In this document: piece after piece, positions 33,401 through 43,357 of the stretch
Layout: every line of letters starts with the position of its first letter
Position numbering within the stretch: the stretch's first letter is position 1
Assembly (NCBI GenBank): GCA_030148225.1
Contig: JASBTX010000042.1
Location: forward strand, 186,001-250,000
Source: Paracoccaceae bacterium
Lineage (GTDB): Bacteria; Pseudomonadota; Alphaproteobacteria; Rhodobacterales; Rhodobacteraceae
Reading direction: 5' to 3'
DNA: 64,000 bases
The notes under the pieces: model-generated
Seen by the model: only the letters and a program-made list of their open reading frames with translations
What the model was told of the DNA's origin: nothing
Databases searched by the model: none
Made by a program: the position numbers and the translations under genes

Positions 33401-33931
33401 TTGGAAAAATCACTCGAAAATCTGACACTTGTCCTGGGCGGCGCGGCCTCGGGCAAGACAGCCTATGCCGAAGGACTGGCACTGAAATCGGGGCTTGATC
33501 GCGTCTATGTCGCGACGGCACAGGCGCATGACGCTGAAATGAAAGAGAAAATTGAAGCGCACCGTCAGGCAAGGGGGCATGGCTGGACCACGGTCGAAGC
33601 CCCGTTTGACCCCGGCCAGCCATTGGAAAATGCCACTCACGGGCATGTGATCCTGATCGATTGCGCGACGCTCTGGCTCACCAACCTGTTACTGGAGGAG
33701 AGGGATCCGGCCCCGGCAGAGGACGCCTTGTTGCATCAAATTTCGGCAACTGCCGCAAAAGTCATCATCGTGAGTAACGATCTGGCGGGGGGGATCGTGC
33801 CGGCGGATGCGTTTTCGCGCCGGTTTCGCAATCTGCATGGGAAAATGAATCAGCGTCTGGCGTCGCGGGCGGCGCATGTGGCCTACGTGATCGCGGGCCT
33901 GCCGCAGATGCTCAAGGGCCGTCAGGCATGA
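33401..33931 (+). CDS. cobP: Adenosylcobinamide kinase/guanylyltransferase
   Basis: A protein of about 176 residues. The P-loop GGAASGKTAYAE (residues 13-24) and the guanylyl-transfer region around AHRQARGHGWTTVEAP, ILIDCATLWLTNLL and VSNDLAGGIVPADAFSRRFR fit CobP/CobU. It phosphorylates adenosylcobinamide and adds GMP in cobalamin synthesis. The start is uncertain: TTG 33401, TTG 33395 and TTG 33353 are in frame and none has a strong ribosome binding site. It is divergent from rpoH and overlaps the phosphatase gene by 4 bp. Confidence 0.88.
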   Translation: MEKSLENLTLVLGGAASGKTAYAEGLALKSGLDRVYVATAQAHDAEMKEKIEAHRQARGHGWTTVEAPFDPGQPLENATHGHVILIDCATLWLTNLLLEERDPAPAEDALLHQISATAAKVIIVSNDLAGGIVPADAFSRRFRNLHGKMNQRLASRAAHVAYVIAGLPQMLKGRQA

Positions 33932-34497
33932 ATATCTGGTGGGTGCGCCACGGCCCGACCCACATGAAAACGATGATCGGCTGGACCGATGTACCGGCCG
34001 ATCTGTCCGATCAGGCACAGATCGCGCGGCTGGATGATTATCTGCCCCGCGATGCACCTGTTCTATCCTCCGATCTGATACGGGCGTCGCAGACGGCGGA
34101 TCGACTGACGGCAACACGGCAACGTCTGCCGCATGATCCCCGGCTGCGCGAGATACATTTCGGCCGGTGGGAGAAACGCACATTCGACGCGATCGAAGCG
34201 ACCGAGCCCGACCACATCCGCCGGTTCTGGCAGGAACCGGGCGAAATCAGTGCGCCAGACGGTGAAAGTTGGGACAGGCTGCGGCAGCGTGTCGGCGACG
34301 CAGTGGAAAACCTTCAGGGCGGCGAACACCCTGAATTGATCGTCGTGGCGCATTTCGGTGTCATTCTGACCCAGCTTCAACTGGCGCTGGGCCTGACCAC
34401 GACCGAGGTGTTTGCCCATCGCATCGACAATTTTGCCGTGACCTGCATCCGATATGGCCCCGGACAAGGGGCGGGTCCGATCAATCACCTTCCCTGA
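33928..34497 (+). CDS. Histidine phosphatase family protein (CobC-like)
   Basis: A 189-residue phosphoglycerate-mutase-fold phosphatase. The catalytic His is in WWVRHGPTHMKTMIGW and the second histidine lies in LIVVAHFGVILTQLQLALG. By linkage to cobP (ATGA overlap) it is probably the alpha-ribazole-5'-phosphate phosphatase of the nucleotide loop pathway. Other activities of this broad family cannot be excluded. Confidence 0.85.
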   Translation: MNIWWVRHGPTHMKTMIGWTDVPADLSDQAQIARLDDYLPRDAPVLSSDLIRASQTADRLTATRQRLPHDPRLREIHFGRWEKRTFDAIEATEPDHIRRFWQEPGEISAPDGESWDRLRQRVGDAVENLQGGEHPELIVVAHFGVILTQLQLALGLTTTEVFAHRIDNFAVTCIRYGPGQGAGPINHLP

Positions 34498-34556
34498 TCG
34501 GCCCGACCACAAATAAGAATTTCCCTGCTTCCCGCCTGTCGGGATAAGATCGGGGG

Positions 34557-35432
34557 ATGACCTATCACCTTTATATCGGCGACCGTGCCTATTCGAGCTG
34601 GTCGCTGCGTGGCTGGCTATTGTTTGAAAATTTCGGCCTGAACGCAACGACAACCCTGTTGGATTTCGCGGGCGAGGATGTGTCCCGTCAACTGGAAGCG
34701 GTGCATCCCGCCCGCACGGTTCCGACGCTGATTACCGAAGACGGGGCCGTCATATGCGAAAGTCTGGCCATCGCCGAGGAACTGGCCAGCCGTCATCCGG
34801 CTGCCGGTCACTGGCCCGCCGATCCGGTGGCGCGCGCTGTGGCCCGGACCCTCTCTGCCGAGATGGCGACGGGATTTTCCGCCCTGCGCGGGGCCTGTCC
34901 GATGAACCTGCGCCAATCCCACACCGATTTCCCGATGACCGAGGAAATCCGTGCTGATCTGGACCGGATCGAAGTGATCTGGAGCCATGCGCGCAGCGCG
35001 ACCGGCGCAGAGGGCCCGTGGCTGTGCGGGCCCTATTCGGTGGCCGATGCATTTTTTGCCCCGGTTGCGGCGCGGATTGCAGGCTATGATCTGCCCGTCG
35101 GTGCCGACGCGCAGGCCTATGTGGCGGCGCATCTGGCCGATCCGGCCTTTCGCCGCTGGCGCGCGATGGGCATGGTGCGGGGCCAGCACCTGCCATGGTA
35201 CGAGAAAGACCTGCCGCGCCGCGACTGGCCCGGCCCGCCACCCGTTGATGCGCGCGTGGTCGAAAATGGCCCCGCGATCAACGACCGCTGCCTCTATTCA
35301 GGCAGAGAGGTGACCCATTACCTTGAGACGAACGGCATGGTGCTGGGCTATTGCAACGCATTTTGTCGTGACAAGACGCTGGCCGATCCGATGGCCTGGC
35401 CCGAGACGGCGGCGCGGATTGCCGCCGCCTGA
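34557..35432 (+). CDS. Glutathione S-transferase with C-terminal TRASH-like zinc motif
   Basis: A 291-residue protein. Residues 1-80 form a GST N-terminal thioredoxin fold (YSSWSLRGWLL, then ARTVPTLITEDGAVICES with the cis-Pro and SES-like loop); residues about 85-225 are the GST helical domain. The tail from residue ~240 adds Cys245, Cys266 and Cys270 (C-x20-C-x3-C, with His254 between them), in CLYSGREVTHYLET and GYCNAFCRDKTLADP. That spacing fits the TRASH/YHS class of metal-binding domains. The substrate is unknown. The ATG at 34557 follows closely after GGGG. Confidence 0.85.
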   Translation: MTYHLYIGDRAYSSWSLRGWLLFENFGLNATTTLLDFAGEDVSRQLEAVHPARTVPTLITEDGAVICESLAIAEELASRHPAAGHWPADPVARAVARTLSAEMATGFSALRGACPMNLRQSHTDFPMTEEIRADLDRIEVIWSHARSATGAEGPWLCGPYSVADAFFAPVAARIAGYDLPVGADAQAYVAAHLADPAFRRWRAMGMVRGQHLPWYEKDLPRRDWPGPPPVDARVVENGPAINDRCLYSGREVTHYLETNGMVLGYCNAFCRDKTLADPMAWPETAARIAAA

Positions 35433-35443
35433 CCCTCCGCGGG

Positions 35444-35458
35444 TTAACGGGCGGGTAA
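35444..35458 (+). promoter_or_regulatory. CtrA-like box upstream of comM
   Basis: TTAA-N7-GTAA (35444-35458), one base off TTAA-N7-TTAA, about 45 bp before comM. A second half site GTTAACC lies at 35475-35481. The fit is imperfect and regulation is only a possibility. Confidence 0.3.
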
Positions 35459-35500
35459 CCAAATCTGGCTAGCCGTTAACCATTGGTCCGGGAGGAGCAC

Positions 35501-37039
35501 ATGGTTGCGCATATCTACACCGTCGCGTTCGAAGGGATCGAGGCCCGGCTGGTCGAGGTGCAATGCGCCGTCACGCCCGGACTGCCGGGGTTTTCCATCG
35601 TCGGCCTGCCCGACAAGGCCGTCACCGAGGCGCGCGAGCGGATACGCGCGGCGCTGAACGGGCTTTCGGTGGCGCTGCCGTCAAAACGGGTGACGATCAA
35701 CCTGTCACCCGCCGACATGCCCAAAGAGGGTTCGCATTTCGATCTGCCCATCGCGCTGGCGCTTCTGGCGGCGATTGACATCATCCCGCGTGACGAGGCC
35801 GAGCGCATCGTCGCCCTGGGCGAGCTTTCGCTGGATGGCAGCCTTGTGCAGGTCAACGGGGCGCTGCCCGCGGCGCTGGCGGCAGCCGGGGCGGAGTGTG
35901 CGCTATTGTGCCCGGCGGCTTGTGGTGCCGAGGCCGCCTGGGTGGACGCAACACCGGTTATTGCCGCGCCCAGCCTCGCCGCTGCATTACAACATCTGAC
36001 CGGTCAGGCACCGATTGCCGCCGCCACGCCCGGAGAGGTTGCGGATGAACCCGGCCCACGCGAAATGCGCGACGTAAAGGGGCAGGAACGCGCCAAGCGC
36101 GCGCTCGAGATTGCGGCGGCGGGGCGGCATCATCTCTTGCTTCTGGGCTCACCCGGCTCCGGCAAATCCATGCTGGCGGCACGGCTGCCCGGCATCATGC
36201 CGCCGCTGTCGCCGCAAGAGGCGCTGGAAACCTCGATGATCCATTCCCTCTCAGGCTTGATCAGGGATGGCGGTATTTCGCGCTGCCGCCCTTTCCGCGA
36301 GCCGCATCACACGGCCTCGATGGCGGCGATTGTCGGTGGCGGGCGCGGGGCGGGGCCGGGTGAGATATCGCTGGCGCATAACGGCGTTCTCTTCATGGAT
36401 GAGTTTCCCGAGTTCTCGCGCCCGGTTCTGGAAACATTGCGTCAGCCGATCGAGACGGGCGAGGTCGTGGTGGCGCGCGCCAATGCCCATGTCCGCTATC
36501 CCTGTCGTTTCCTGCTGATTGCTGCCGCAAATCCCTGCCGCTGCGGAAACATGTTCGACCCGGCAGGTGCCTGCGCGCGGGTACCCGATTGCGGGCGGGA
36601 ATATCTGGGGCGGATCTCGGGGCCGCTGATGGACCGGTTCGATCTGCGTATCGAAGTGCCCCCGGTAAACTACGCCGATCTCAGCCTGCCGCCATCCGGT
36701 GCAAGCTCGGAAGATATTCGCGACCGCGTGGCCCGTGCCCGGGCGATACAGGCGCAACGCTATGATGGTCAGGGCGGGGTGCGCGTCAATGCCGACGCCG
36801 AGGGTGCGCTTCTCGAGGATATCGCCCGCCCCGATGCCGCGGGCCAGGCGCTGATCTTTGACGTGGCCGGGAAACTGGGTCTGACCGCGCGGGGCTATCA
36901 CCGGGTGCTGCGGGTGGCGCGGACGATTGCCGATCTGGACGCGGCTGCCGAGGTCAGCGGCGATCACATCGCCGAGGCGGTGAGCTTTCGTTCGGCCCTG
37001 TCCCGCCCGGACGGCCAGCAACTGAAACAGGCGGTCTGA
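35501..37039 (+). CDS. comM: YifB/ComM-family Mg-chelatase-like AAA+ ATPase
   Basis: A 512-residue protein. The N-terminal ChlI-like domain (about residues 5-150) starts YTVAFEGIEARLVEVQCAV. The AAA+ module has Walker A LLLGSPGSGKSMLAARL (near 217), Walker B GVLFMDEFPEF and a Cys pair in NPCRCGNMFDPAGAC. A C-terminal Mg-chelatase lid follows. ComM acts as a helicase that extends heteroduplex during natural transformation. GGAGGAG lies directly before the ATG at 35501. Confidence 0.94.
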   Translation: MVAHIYTVAFEGIEARLVEVQCAVTPGLPGFSIVGLPDKAVTEARERIRAALNGLSVALPSKRVTINLSPADMPKEGSHFDLPIALALLAAIDIIPRDEAERIVALGELSLDGSLVQVNGALPAALAAAGAECALLCPAACGAEAAWVDATPVIAAPSLAAALQHLTGQAPIAAATPGEVADEPGPREMRDVKGQERAKRALEIAAAGRHHLLLLGSPGSGKSMLAARLPGIMPPLSPQEALETSMIHSLSGLIRDGGISRCRPFREPHHTASMAAIVGGGRGAGPGEISLAHNGVLFMDEFPEFSRPVLETLRQPIETGEVVVARANAHVRYPCRFLLIAAANPCRCGNMFDPAGACARVPDCGREYLGRISGPLMDRFDLRIEVPPVNYADLSLPPSGASSEDIRDRVARARAIQAQRYDGQGGVRVNADAEGALLEDIARPDAAGQALIFDVAGKLGLTARGYHRVLRVARTIADLDAAAEVSGDHIAEAVSFRSALSRPDGQQLKQAV

Positions 37040-37054
37040 AGGCCGGATGATGGT

Positions 37055-37999
37055 TCAGGCGGCGATACGCCGCTCGATGGCGTCCCAGATCTTGGCGGCG
37101 ACATTGATGTCGTCAAACCGCTCCAGCTCCTGAATGCCGGTCGGCGAGGTGACGTTGATCTCGGTCAGCGAGCCGCCGATCACGTCAATGCCCACGAATA
37201 CCTGACCTTTCTCTTTCAGAAGCGGCCCGATCGCAGCGCAGATTTCGTGGTCGCGCGCATCGAGCGCGATTTTCTCGGGGCGCCCGCCCACATGCATGTT
37301 CGACCGGGTCTCGCCCTTGGCGGGGACGCGGTTGATCGCGCCGACAGGCGCACCATCGACAAGGATCACGCGCTTGTCGCCGCGCGCTACGTCCGGCAGG
37401 AATTTCTGGGCAATCAGCGGCTCGCGGTTGATCGAGGTAAAGAGCTCGTGCAGCGAATTCAGATTGCGGTCGGCATGTTCCAGTTTGAAGACCCCGGCGC
37501 CGCCATTGCCGTAAAGCGGTTTGAGGATGATATCGCCATGCTCTTGCTTGAATGCCCTGAGCGTCTCGAGATCGCGCGCGATGGTGGTGGGTGGCGTCAG
37601 GTCCGGAAATTTCAGCACCAGCAGTTTCTCGGGATAATTCCTGACCCAGAAGGGATCATTCACCACCAGAGTCTGACCGGCCAGAAAATCCAGAATATGG
37701 GTGGTGGTGATATAGCCCATGTCAAAGGGCGGGTCCTGACGCAGCCAGACAACATCCCATTCGGCCAGATCGACATCGCGCAGCTCTCCGACGGTAAAGT
37801 GATTGCCCTGCTCACGCCTGACAGTCAGGTCCTGACCGCGCGCCATCACCCGGCCCGAGCGCAGGCTGAGCATATCCGGCGTGTAGTAAAACAGGCTGTG
37901 CCCGCGCGCCTGCGCCTCTTCGGCGAGGCGAAAGGAACTGTCGGCATTGATATCGATGGGCCCAATCGGGTCCATCTGGATTGCGATCTTCAAGCCCAT
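37055..37999 (-). CDS. gshB: Glutathione synthetase
   Basis: A 314-residue ATP-grasp enzyme that joins gamma-glutamylcysteine and glycine. Marks are [20 protein letters not shown] at the N-terminus, [31 protein letters not shown] (ATP-grasp loop) and [19 protein letters not shown] lies 5 nt before the ATG at 37999. It is convergent with comM and sits next to yraN-rsmI, as in many proteobacteria. Confidence 0.97.
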   Translation of the reverse strand: MGLKIAIQMDPIGPIDINADSSFRLAEEAQARGHSLFYYTPDMLSLRSGRVMARGQDLTVRREQGNHFTVGELRDVDLAEWDVVWLRQDPPFDMGYITTTHILDFLAGQTLVVNDPFWVRNYPEKLLVLKFPDLTPPTTIARDLETLRAFKQEHGDIILKPLYGNGGAGVFKLEHADRNLNSLHELFTSINREPLIAQKFLPDVARGDKRVILVDGAPVGAINRVPAKGETRSNMHVGGRPEKIALDARDHEICAAIGPLLKEKGQVFVGIDVIGGSLTEINVTSPTGIQELERFDDINVAAKIWDAIERRIAA

Positions 38000-38067
38000 G
38001 CCGACCTCCGGAGTGTCATTCCTCGAAATTTCTACATGGCCGAAGGGCGCACGGGTTTCAACGCCGA

Positions 38068-38460
38068 TCAGGCGGCAATCGCGTTTTCAAGAACCCTGAC
38101 ATCACCGATCCGCGACACGGTGGCGACATCGATACGCATATCCGTATTCTGACCGCAGGGCGCCGAGGCCAGATATTCGCAGGCCGCGTTGCAGATCCGG
38201 CTGGCCTGACGGGCAGAAACCCGTGCCAGCGCTGCCTCATGGGTTGCGGCGGCCTTGACCTCGACAAATATGATCTGATCCCGGCGCTGCAATATCAGAT
38301 CGATCTCACCGGCGGCGCCGCGCCAGCGCCGGGCGGCGATCCGATAATCACGCCGCGCGTAATGGGCTGAAACCGAAGCCTCGGCAGCAGCGCCAGCATG
38401 CCAGGCGCGCCTGCCGCGTTCTGATCTGCTGTGCCGGGTACAAGGTGAAACTGCCGTCAT
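38068..38460 (-). CDS. yraN: YraN-family (UPF0102) putative endonuclease
   Basis: A 130-residue protein of the restriction-endonuclease fold. The metal-site pattern is [38 protein letters not shown] precedes it. Its function is not established in the family. It begins directly after the rsmI stop (TAA then ATG), the conserved yraN-rsmI pairing. Confidence 0.88.
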   Translation of the reverse strand: MTAVSPCTRHSRSERGRRAWHAGAAAEASVSAHYARRDYRIAARRWRGAAGEIDLILQRRDQIIFVEVKAAATHEAALARVSARQASRICNAACEYLASAPCGQNTDMRIDVATVSRIGDVRVLENAIAA

Positions 38461-39324
38461 TTATTCCGCATCCTTCATGGTCAGGGCGATCTGATAGACC
38501 TCGCGCCGCGACAGGCCCAGTTCTTCTGCAACCAGCTTGGCCGCCGAAGATGAAGAATTTGTCAACATCTGCGCCGCCAGCCTGGCGCGGATATCCTCTT
38601 TGCTGATCTCCTGTCCGCTGCCCCGATCCACCAGGATGACGCATTCTCCTTTGAGCGCGCGTTCCTGCACCTGCGCACGAAGTTCCGAGACGCTGCCCTT
38701 GACTACCTCTTCGAATTTCTTGGTCAACTCACGGCATAGCACGACCCGGCGATCAGGACCGGCCTCTGCTTCGAGCGCCTCAAGAAAGCGCGCCACGCGT
38801 TTGGGCGATTCATAGAATATCAACGTGGCCTGAACGCTCAGATAGTCGCGCAGAAAACGCTGGAGCGCGGCCTTTGTCACCGGGGCGAACCCGAGAAACA
38901 GAAAGCGGTCGCTGGGCAATCCCGAGACCGTCAGCGCCGCCAGCGCGGCAGAGGCACCCGGCGCGGCAAAGACCCGGTGGCCTTCCCGGGCTGCTTCCCG
39001 GCCCAGTACAAAGCCCGGATCGGCCAAAAGTGGCGTACCGGCCTCGGCCATGTAGGCAACCGATTGACCCGCGCCGAGCGCGGCGAGCAGGGACGGCCGC
39101 TGGCGGGCGCCATTGTGATCGTGATAAGAGATCAATTTCCGATCCCGCAGCGCAACCCCATGAATATCCATTAGTTTTCGCGCTGTCCGCGTATCCTCTG
39201 CCGAGATGACATCTGCCGCATTCAGGATATCCAGCGCCCGCAGCGTGATATCACGCGCGCTGCCGATCGGGGTCGAGATGAAATAGAGGCCCGGCGCAAG
39301 GATCACGTTCTGAAAAACCGGCAT
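38461..39324 (-). CDS. rsmI: 16S rRNA (cytidine1402-2'-O)-methyltransferase
   Basis: A 287-residue SAM-dependent methyltransferase of the tetrapyrrole-methylase fold. Marks are GLYFISTPIGSARDITLRAL, ISAEDTRTARKLM, AEAGTPLLADPGF and FVFLGFAP-like RFLFLGFAPVTK. It 2'-O-methylates C1402 in the ribosomal P site. It is divergent from the LpoA-like lipoprotein gene, the usual arrangement of rsmI and lpoA in proteobacteria. Confidence 0.95.
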   Translation of the reverse strand: MPVFQNVILAPGLYFISTPIGSARDITLRALDILNAADVISAEDTRTARKLMDIHGVALRDRKLISYHDHNGARQRPSLLAALGAGQSVAYMAEAGTPLLADPGFVLGREAAREGHRVFAAPGASAALAALTVSGLPSDRFLFLGFAPVTKAALQRFLRDYLSVQATLIFYESPKRVARFLEALEAEAGPDRRVVLCRELTKKFEEVVKGSVSELRAQVQERALKGECVILVDRGSGQEISKEDIRARLAAQMLTNSSSSAAKLVAEELGLSRREVYQIALTMKDAE

Positions 39325-39408
39325 TTCACCTCCGCTGCTGGACGTTTACTTACGCGCCGCTTGTCTTTAATTTGGTCAGGAACAGAATGCGACAACCAGA
39401 GGTTTTTT

Positions 39409-40584
39409 ATGTTTGCGATTTTCGGCGCGCTCCGCAAGCCTGTTGGTTTTTTCCGATTTGCCATCCTGAGTGTCATCCTGGCGGCCTGTGTGGATACCGG
39501 CTTTGTCGGGACGGGCCCGACTGTCAATACGCGTAACCCGGTCTCGGTCGCGCTGCTTTTGCCGTATAATTCGGGCTCGCCCGGGGATGAGGCGGTGGCA
39601 ACCAATCTGGAAACTGCCGCCCGCATGGCGGTGGCCGATCTGGATGGTGTGCAGATCGATCTGCAGGTCTATCCGACAGCCGGTGGTGCGGAAGGCGCGC
39701 GCGCTGCCGCGGCCAAGGCGGTTTCCGGCGGTGCCAAGATCATTCTGGGGCCGCTTTTTGCCGAGGCTGCCAATGCCGCGGCAACCACGGTCGCGTCGCG
39801 CGGTGTCAGCGTACTGGCCTTTTCCAACAACACGGACATTGCGGGCGGCAATCTGTTTCTGCTGGGCAATACCTTTACCAATACGGCGCGGCGCCTGATC
39901 GATTACTCGGCCTCGCTGGGCAAGGGACAGGTGCTGGTGGCGCATGCCAACAACCCTGCAGGTATTGCGGGCAGGCGCGCGGTAGAGGCCGCGATCGCGG
40001 GTTCGAATGCGACACTGGTGGGCGCGATGGGCTACGAATTCTCTCAGGAAGGGATCATCGCGGCGATGCCCACTGTGGCCGAGATGGTCAAGGCCAACGG
40101 CGCCGACACGATATTCCTGACCGGGGGTGTCGATGCTGATCTGCCTTTTGTCGCCCAGCTCTTGCCTGAAAACGGGCTGCCGGCGACGGAATATCAGTAT
40201 CTCGGGCTGACGCGCTGGGACACGGCACCACAGCTTTTCAACCTCGAAGCCATCCGCAACGGCTGGTTCACCCTGCCTGATCCGGCGCGCTATGAACAAT
40301 TCATCGCGCGCTACACCACGGCCTATGGTCAGCGCCCGCATCCGCTTGCCGGTCTTGCCTATGACGGTATTGCGGCAATCGGCGCCCTGATCAAATCCGG
40401 CGGCAGCGACGCGCTGAGCCGGGGCCGGCTGACGCAAAGATCAGGTTTTGTCGGCGTGAACGGAACTTTCCGCTTCCTGCCCGACGGCACCAATCAGCGC
40501 GCCCTTGCGGTTGCGACGATCGAAGAAAACAAAGTGAGAATCCTTGACCCAGCCCCAAGCAGTTTCCGCAGCATCGGATTCTGA
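39409..40584 (+). CDS. LpoA-like penicillin-binding protein activator lipoprotein
   Basis: A 391-residue precursor with a lipobox ILAAC (Cys27) and a periplasmic type-1 binding-protein fold (about 45-380): VSVALLLPYNSGSPGDEAV, GAKIILGPLFAEAANAAA and HPLAGLAYDGIAAIGALI. It resembles the C-terminal domain of LpoA, which stimulates PBP1a; no TPR domain is present, as in alphaproteobacteria. AGAGG lies 6 nt before the ATG at 39409. Being divergent from rsmI supports the assignment. Its 3' end overlaps glnD by 41 bp. Confidence 0.82.
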   Translation: MFAIFGALRKPVGFFRFAILSVILAACVDTGFVGTGPTVNTRNPVSVALLLPYNSGSPGDEAVATNLETAARMAVADLDGVQIDLQVYPTAGGAEGARAAAAKAVSGGAKIILGPLFAEAANAAATTVASRGVSVLAFSNNTDIAGGNLFLLGNTFTNTARRLIDYSASLGKGQVLVAHANNPAGIAGRRAVEAAIAGSNATLVGAMGYEFSQEGIIAAMPTVAEMVKANGADTIFLTGGVDADLPFVAQLLPENGLPATEYQYLGLTRWDTAPQLFNLEAIRNGWFTLPDPARYEQFIARYTTAYGQRPHPLAGLAYDGIAAIGALIKSGGSDALSRGRLTQRSGFVGVNGTFRFLPDGTNQRALAVATIEENKVRILDPAPSSFRSIGF

Positions 40585-43357
40585 TGCGGAACGCCGGGCG
40601 GTTCAGAACCTTCCCGACGACCTGATCTGTGCCCCGGAGGAGATTTTCGACGGCGCCGCCGTTGATGCCGCGCTGGTCCGTGCGCTGGCGGATGCAGATG
40701 CCGCCGGCAGCCGCCGCGCGGCCATCGTGGCCATCCTCAAAGAGGCGCTGACACGGGGCAGGGCAGCAATCCGGGATGCATTTTTGGCCGATCCCATCCG
40801 CGCCCGGCCCACAACCCGCGCCTATACCTATCTGACCGATTGCGTCGTCCGGGCGGCGCTGGGCGTGGCGATGCGGCGCATTCATACCCTGTCGAACCCG
40901 ACCAGCGGCGAAAAGCTGAGCCTTCTGGCGGTTGGCGGGTACGGGCGGGGGGAAATGGCCCCCAAAAGCGATGTCGATCTTCTGTTCCTGACACCTTACA
41001 AGATCACCCCCTGGGCCGAGAGCGTGATCGAAGAGGTGCTCTATATCCTCTGGGATCTCAGGCTGAAGGTTGGTCATGCTTCGCGCACGGTGCGCGACTG
41101 CCTGCGGCTGGCGCGGGATGATTATACCATCCGCACTTCGCTTTTGGAGAACCGGCATCTGGATGGCGACCCCGAGCTTTATCAGGAACTGAACACGCGG
41201 CTTTGGGATGATCTTTTCCGCAATACCGTGAATGATTTTGTCGAGGCCAAGCTGAGCGAGCGCGCAGAGCGGCATATCAAGCAGGGCGGACAGCGCTATG
41301 TGGTCGAACCGAACGTCAAAGAAGGCAAGGGCGGCCTGCGCGACCTGCAATCGCTGTTCTGGATCGCTAAATACGCCCACAAAGTCAGTGACGCCGGGGA
41401 ACTGGTGGCGCTCGGCTTTTTCAGGCAGGATGAGTTCGACGCCTTTCAGCGGGCCGAGAATTTCCTCTGGGCTGTACGGTCGCATATTCACATCATTACC
41501 GGACGGGCAACCGATCAGCTGAATTTTGACCTGCAGGTCGAGGTGGCGGCGGCGATGAAATACACCGACAGGGGTGGGCGGCGCGCTGTTGAGCATTTCA
41601 TGCAGGATTATTTCCTGCATGCGACCCGGGTGGGGGAACTGACGCGCATCTTTCTGACGCAGCTTGAAGACCAGCATATGAAAAAGGCACCGTCGCTGAG
41701 CGGGCTCTTTCGGCGTCGCAGGGTAGTCAAACCGCCCTACAGCATCCGCAACAACAGGCTGACCTATCGCAGTGAAAAGGAATTCCTGTCGGACAAGCTG
41801 AACCTGCTGAGGATATTCGAAGAGGCGCTGCGCACGGGCTATCTGTTGCATCCCGATGCGATGCGGCTGGTCCCGATCAGCCGGAACCTGATCGATGATG
41901 ACATGCGCAACGACCCCGAGGCGCAAAAGATTTTCCTTGATCTCATGCTGCGTCACGGCAACCCCGAGCGGGCGCTGAGGCGTATGAATGAATGCGGCAT
42001 CCTTGCGGCATTCATCCCCGAATTCAAACCGATCGTCGCGATGATGCAGTTCAACATGTATCACTCTTACACGGTCGACGAGCACACGATTCAATGCATA
42101 TCGAACCTTGCCCAGATCGAGCGCGAGGAACTGCGCGAGGAGTTGCCCATCGTCTCGGGCATTTTGCAGCAGGGCATCAACCGCAAGGTCATCTATGCCG
42201 CGCTGTTGCTTCACGACATCGGCAAGGGCCGGGACGAGGATCATTCGGTACTGGGGGCCAAAATCGCGCGCAAGGTCGGCCCGCGCCTGGGCCTGAATGC
42301 GGATGAAGCTGAAACGGTCGAATGGCTGGTGCGCTATCACCTGTTGATGTCCGATGTTGCACAAAAGCGCGATATCGCCGACCCGCGTACGGTGCGCGAT
42401 TTTGCCAAGGCGGTAAGATCAAAGAAACGGCTGGATCTGCTGACCGTGCTGACGGTCTGTGACATTCGCGGCGTCGGCCCGGATGTCTGGAACAACTGGA
42501 AGGCGCAGCTTTTGCGGGGGCTATACCGGTCCACGGCGGAGGCGCTGGAAAACGGGCTTGAGGACCTGAACCGCTCGCACCTCGAGAAAGAGGCCAAGAG
42601 CCTGCTGCGCAAGGCGCTGCCCGATTGGGCGCAGGCCGATCTGCGCCACGAAACCGGGCGCCATTACAGCACCTACTGGAGCGGCTTTCACACCGACAAT
42701 CACGTCGTCTTTGCGCGCATGCTGAAGGGGCTCAGGGATGACGAAATCAGGATCGAGATGGAGCCGGACCCGGACCGGGACGCAACGCGGGCCTGTTTCA
42801 CCATGGTCGATCACCCGGGGCTCTTTTCGCGCATCACCGGTGCGCTGGCTTTGGCGGGTGCCAATATCGTCGATGCCCGCAGTTTCACGACCAAGGATGG
42901 CTATGTCACCTCCGCATTCTGGATACAGGATGCCGAAGGCGCGCCGTTCGAGCAATCGCGGCTAAAGCGGCTGACCAATGTCATTCACAAGACGCTCAAA
43001 GGCGAGGTGGTCACGCGCGACGCGCTCAAACCGCGCGACAAGATCAAGAAGCGCGAGCGGGAATTCATCGTGCCCACGTCGATCACCTTCGACAATGAGG
43101 GATCGGAGATCTACACGATCATCGAGGTTGATACCCGCGACCGGCCCGCGCTTCTTTTTGATCTGACGCGCACGCTGGCGAATGCCAATGTCTATATCGC
43201 CTCGGCGATTGTCGCGACCTATGGCGCGCAGGTGGTTGATACCTTTTACGTCAAGGACATGTTCGGCCTGAAATACCATTCCAAAAGCAAGCAGAAGACG
43301 CTTGAGAAGAAACTGCGCGCGGCGATCGAGCGCGGTGCGGAGATGGCGCTGACGTGA
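40544..43357 (+). CDS. glnD: Bifunctional [PII] uridylyltransferase/uridylyl-removing enzyme
   Basis: A 937-residue nitrogen sensor that modifies PII proteins. The nucleotidyltransferase domain has VGGYGRGEMAPKSDVDLLFL (near residue 130), a UTase helical domain follows, the HD domain has LLLHDIGKGRDEDH (near 555) and two ACT domains start near 749 and 854. The TTG at 40544 is the only early in-frame start seen and gives a 41 bp overlap with the upstream lipoprotein gene; the ribosome binding site is weak. Its stop overlaps the murJ start as GTGA. Confidence 0.95.
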   Translation: MTQPQAVSAASDSDAERRAVQNLPDDLICAPEEIFDGAAVDAALVRALADADAAGSRRAAIVAILKEALTRGRAAIRDAFLADPIRARPTTRAYTYLTDCVVRAALGVAMRRIHTLSNPTSGEKLSLLAVGGYGRGEMAPKSDVDLLFLTPYKITPWAESVIEEVLYILWDLRLKVGHASRTVRDCLRLARDDYTIRTSLLENRHLDGDPELYQELNTRLWDDLFRNTVNDFVEAKLSERAERHIKQGGQRYVVEPNVKEGKGGLRDLQSLFWIAKYAHKVSDAGELVALGFFRQDEFDAFQRAENFLWAVRSHIHIITGRATDQLNFDLQVEVAAAMKYTDRGGRRAVEHFMQDYFLHATRVGELTRIFLTQLEDQHMKKAPSLSGLFRRRRVVKPPYSIRNNRLTYRSEKEFLSDKLNLLRIFEEALRTGYLLHPDAMRLVPISRNLIDDDMRNDPEAQKIFLDLMLRHGNPERALRRMNECGILAAFIPEFKPIVAMMQFNMYHSYTVDEHTIQCISNLAQIEREELREELPIVSGILQQGINRKVIYAALLLHDIGKGRDEDHSVLGAKIARKVGPRLGLNADEAETVEWLVRYHLLMSDVAQKRDIADPRTVRDFAKAVRSKKRLDLLTVLTVCDIRGVGPDVWNNWKAQLLRGLYRSTAEALENGLEDLNRSHLEKEAKSLLRKALPDWAQADLRHETGRHYSTYWSGFHTDNHVVFARMLKGLRDDEIRIEMEPDPDRDATRACFTMVDHPGLFSRITGALALAGANIVDARSFTTKDGYVTSAFWIQDAEGAPFEQSRLKRLTNVIHKTLKGEVVTRDALKPRDKIKKREREFIVPTSITFDNEGSEIYTIIEVDTRDRPALLFDLTRTLANANVYIASAIVATYGAQVVDTFYVKDMFGLKYHSKSKQKTLEKKLRAAIERGAEMALT

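Noticed and set aside
40391-42364. Long minus-strand open frame antisense to glnD
   Set aside because: The glnD frame has all family domains; the antisense frame has no recognisable motif.
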